Positions 6,037 through 8,054 of a stretch of 8,054 nt of DNA are shown in pieces (positions within the stretch are counted from its first letter, which is position 1; the number at the start of each line of letters is the position of its first letter). The position numbers and the translations under genes were made by a program. Under the pieces are notes generated by a model. That model worked only from the letters and a program-made list of their open reading frames with translations, searched no databases and was not told the origin of the DNA. Location of the stretch: NCBI GenBank assembly GCA_016198885.1, contig JACQHV010000023.1:1-8054 (forward strand), written 5' to 3'. The stretch is from Gammaproteobacteria bacterium. GTDB lineage: Bacteria; Pseudomonadota; Gammaproteobacteria; Eutrophobiales; Eutrophobiaceae.

Positions 6037-6993
6037 ATGCTTTCCCGTGTTGCAGAACGGATGTACTGGATTGGCCGCTATCTCGAACGCGCTGAAAATA
6101 CTGCACGTCTGGTCAACGTCAATGCCAGTCTCGTGCTGGATCTGCCGCGCATAGTCAAGTATATCTGGAGCGGAATGATCAGCATCTGCGGCAGTTCCGA
6201 TTTGTTCTTCACCAAATACGAAAAGTCGGATGAAAGAAATGTAATTAAATTCATGCTTGCAGATGAATCTAATCCCGGTTCCATCGTCTATTCAATTCGC
6301 ATGGCTCGCGAAAATGCACGGACCACCCGCGAGATTATGCCAAGCGAGGCCTGGGAGCTGATCAATGAATTTCACCTTTTCGTGAAACAGCATGTTAACA
6401 GTTCCCTGAAACGCGATGCCCAGAACGAATTCCTGGACAGTATCACCAGTTTCTGTCACCAGATTACCGGTCTGTTATTCGGCAACATGAGTCACGGAGA
6501 GGCCTATAGTTTCATCCGCATTGGCAGTAATCTGGAACGGGCTGACATGACGACTAGAATTGTTGACGTCGGCTGCATGAACCTGCTGCGGCGCAGGGAA
6601 GATATACCGGAAACCCTGGACAATATTTTATGGATGAATGTGCTGCATTCACTCAGTGCGTATCAAATGTACAAACAGCATGTGCGCGACAAGGTCAATA
6701 GCAAGGATGTTGTCGCTTTTCTCATGAAGGATCAGCAATTTCCCCGCGCAGTCGCTCATTGTCTCACCGAACTGAATAATTGCGTGTTGCCTATGCCCAA
6801 GAATGATCAAACCCTGCGCAGTGTCACGCGTGTGCAGCGTATTATTGCTGAAATCGATGTGGCCAGATTACTCGAAAACAATCTGCATGAATTTATTGAT
6901 GAATTGCAGATTGATCTTGCCGATATCCATACACAAGTATCGCACACCTGGTTTGGATATTCGCCGCAGGAAACAGCAGAACGTCAGGTTTGA
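6037..6993 (+). CDS. Alpha-E domain protein (COG2307, former DUF403)
   Basis: The 318-residue, all-helical product begins MLSRVAERMYWIGRYLERAE and continues NTARLVNVNA, the diagnostic N-terminus of the alpha-E family. The pattern recurs in the middle as IGSNLERADMTTRIVDV (162-178), and SIRMARENARTTRE (86-99) is another conserved helix, so the arginine/glutamate-rich helices look like an internal repeat. The family has no known catalytic activity. It is nearly always encoded beside, or fused to, the permuted ATP-grasp protein and is presumed to work in a complex with it. Here it follows after only three bases, consistent with translational coupling and equal dosage. Its 3' end faces the DUF2126 gene with a 39-base gap. 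Length is usual for the family; no truncation or missing motif is apparent. Confidence 0.92.
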   Translation: MLSRVAERMYWIGRYLERAENTARLVNVNASLVLDLPRIVKYIWSGMISICGSSDLFFTKYEKSDERNVIKFMLADESNPGSIVYSIRMARENARTTREIMPSEAWELINEFHLFVKQHVNSSLKRDAQNEFLDSITSFCHQITGLLFGNMSHGEAYSFIRIGSNLERADMTTRIVDVGCMNLLRRREDIPETLDNILWMNVLHSLSAYQMYKQHVRDKVNSKDVVAFLMKDQQFPRAVAHCLTELNNCVLPMPKNDQTLRSVTRVQRIIAEIDVARLLENNLHEFIDELQIDLADIHTQVSHTWFGYSPQETAERQV

Positions 6994-7010
6994 ATATCCG
7001 GCAATATCCG
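6955..7010. repeat. Inverted and tandem repeats at the convergent gene ends
   Basis: GGATATTC (6955-6962) pairs exactly with GAATATCC (6992-6999) across 29 bases, and AATATCCG occurs twice in tandem (6993-7000 and 7003-7010), so either copy can pair with the left arm. The structure straddles the alpha-E stop. T-rich stretches follow only from about 7030, so this is at best a weak terminator. No clear terminator exists for either convergent gene. Confidence 0.4.
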
Positions 7011-7032
7011 CTTCTGACTTAAATTCCTGTTT

Positions 7033-8054
7033 TTATCTGTTCCTTTTTTTCGTTATGGGAAAACGCAAATCCAGAACATAAGGCTGCTCCTCCGCATGCA
7101 GTTCTTCCTGTGGTACCATGATCCGGCCTTGGGTGTATCCATATGGCCAGAAACGGGCGCTGCGCCTGGCTTCTGCTTCATTCGCATTGACCGGAAAAGT
7201 TTCATAGTGACGCCCGCCTGGATGCGCCACGTGATAGGTACAACCGCCTATTGATCGGCAGTTTTCTGTATCAACAATATCAAATATCAGCGGGGTGTGT
7301 GCCTTGATTGTCGGGTGCAGACTGGAATAAGGCTGCCAGGCCTTGTAACGCACTCCTGCAACATGGTAACCGCTTATACCCGTTGTTCTCAGGGGCGCCC
7401 TGCGTCCATTACAGGTCACGATATATCGATTGCCCGCCATGTTATGCACGCTGACCTGGAGACGTTCCACCGAAGAATCGACAAAGCGCGCCGTACTCTG
7501 ACCTGTTGCCTCTTCTCCCAGGACGTGCCAGGGTTCCAATGCGGTATGTAAATCAAGTTGCATATCCAGCGCGTGTATTGTCCCGATGCGTGGGAAGCGA
7601 AATTCGCAGAACGGCGCAAACCATTCCACTTCAAACTCAAAACCCGCATTACGCAAATCGCGGATAACCTGCTTGAAATCTTCCCACACGTAATGAGGCA
7701 GCATGAATCGATCGTGAAGATCCGTGCCCCAACGTATCAGGGGATGTTTATAGGGATGATTCCAGAAATGTGCAACCAGACAACGCAGCAACAACATCTG
7801 GACAGCGCTCATGCGCGCATGCGGCGGCATCTCGAAAGACCTGAACTCCACCAACCCGCGCCGTCCACCAATATTATCCGGTGAATAAAGTTTATCGATA
7901 CAGAATTCCGAACGATGGGTATTACCCGTGAGATCCACCAGAAAATTTCTTAATACCCTGTCAACCTGCCACGGTGGAACGGATTCATCCGCAGGTAACA
8001 GATTAAGTGCAATCTCAAGTTCATACAAATTATCATCACGGGCTTCATCTACCC
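7033..8054 (-). CDS. DUF2126 predicted amidoligase, C-terminal part (5' end beyond right edge)
   Basis: About 340 residues are visible and the frame stays open to the window edge, reading VDEARDDNLYELEIALNLLP at its N-terminal side, so the start lies outside. Blocks typical of DUF2126 (COG4196) proteins are present: VEFRSFEMPPHARMSAVQML; APFCEFRFPRIG; ALEPWHVLGEE; YKAWQPYSSLHPTIKAHTPL; and near the end AHPGGRHYETFPVNANEAEA followed by RRSARFWPYG. In Pfam this family is described as a putative amidoligase; comparative work places it among glutamine-synthetase-like carboxylate-amine ligases. Full proteins are usually around 1,100 residues with an N-terminal transglutaminase-like domain, which would lie outside the window and cannot be confirmed here. 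It belongs functionally with the ATP-grasp/alpha-E pair but is transcribed towards it, not with it. The stop is at 7033-7035 and the C-terminus ends in KKRNR. Confidence 0.92.
   Translation of the reverse strand, partial: VDEARDDNLYELEIALNLLPADESVPPWQVDRVLRNFLVDLTGNTHRSEFCIDKLYSPDNIGGRRGLVEFRSFEMPPHARMSAVQMLLLRCLVAHFWNHPYKHPLIRWGTDLHDRFMLPHYVWEDFKQVIRDLRNAGFEFEVEWFAPFCEFRFPRIGTIHALDMQLDLHTALEPWHVLGEEATGQSTARFVDSSVERLQVSVHNMAGNRYIVTCNGRRAPLRTTGISGYHVAGVRYKAWQPYSSLHPTIKAHTPLIFDIVDTENCRSIGGCTYHVAHPGGRHYETFPVNANEAEARRSARFWPYGYTQGRIMVPQEELHAEEQPYVLDLRFPITKKRNR

Noticed and set aside
7558..7884. Plus-strand frame inside the DUF2126 gene
   Set aside because: It is antisense to strongly conserved DUF2126 blocks, with no ribosome site and no recognisable product.
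8026..8028. TTG codon as the start of the DUF2126 protein
   Set aside because: The frame continues without a stop to the window edge and the upstream residues (VDEARDDN) read as family sequence, so this is an internal leucine codon.

Overview
This window is chromosomal bacterial DNA of moderate GC content, densely coded, with short AT-rich intergenic gaps. The gene content suggests a proteobacterium, most likely a gammaproteobacterium: a rimB-like/rimK pair, an mscS/CBS/mgtE cluster, and a circularly permuted ATP-grasp/alpha-E pair beside a DUF2126 gene. No rRNA, tRNA, insertion sequence, integrase or CRISPR array was seen. The lineage is an inference from protein families only.

Layout, left to right. 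(1) Positions 1-576, minus strand: a retropepsin-like (RimB/'ATP-dependent zinc protease' family) gene, whose stop overlaps the start of rimK by four bases. rimK (a glutamate ligase of the ATP-grasp fold) runs off the left edge. (2) Positions 675-1224, minus strand: a small acidic protein of unknown function, a doubtful small ORF overlapping its end, and a strong intrinsic terminator that closes this unit. A 9-bp inverted repeat lies upstream of the acidic gene. (3) Positions 1407-4369, minus strand: a compact three-gene operon read as small mechanosensitive channel, soluble MgtE-N/CBS-domain protein, then full-length MgtE magnesium channel. The first two genes overlap and the last two are separated by one base. 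(4) Positions 4370-4587: a divergent promoter region. (5) Positions 4588-6993, plus strand: a circularly permuted ATP-grasp protein followed three bases later by an alpha-E protein. (6) Positions 7033-8054, minus strand: the C-terminal third or so of a DUF2126 (predicted glutamine-synthetase-like amidoligase) protein, converging on the alpha-E gene and cut by the right edge.

How the genes may work together. The right-hand genes belong to a conserved group (permuted ATP-grasp, alpha-E, DUF2126, usually with transglutaminase-like domains) that comparative genomics predicts to make or attach a peptide-like molecule. Its product is not established. The left edge holds a separate peptide-ligation pair, in which RimK adds glutamates to a protein tail and the retropepsin-like partner may remove or process them. 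The central operon looks like a magnesium/osmotic homeostasis unit. Three distinct carboxylate-amine ligase families within 8 kb, plus a stand-alone MgtE sensor module next to MgtE itself, are the points most worth following up.
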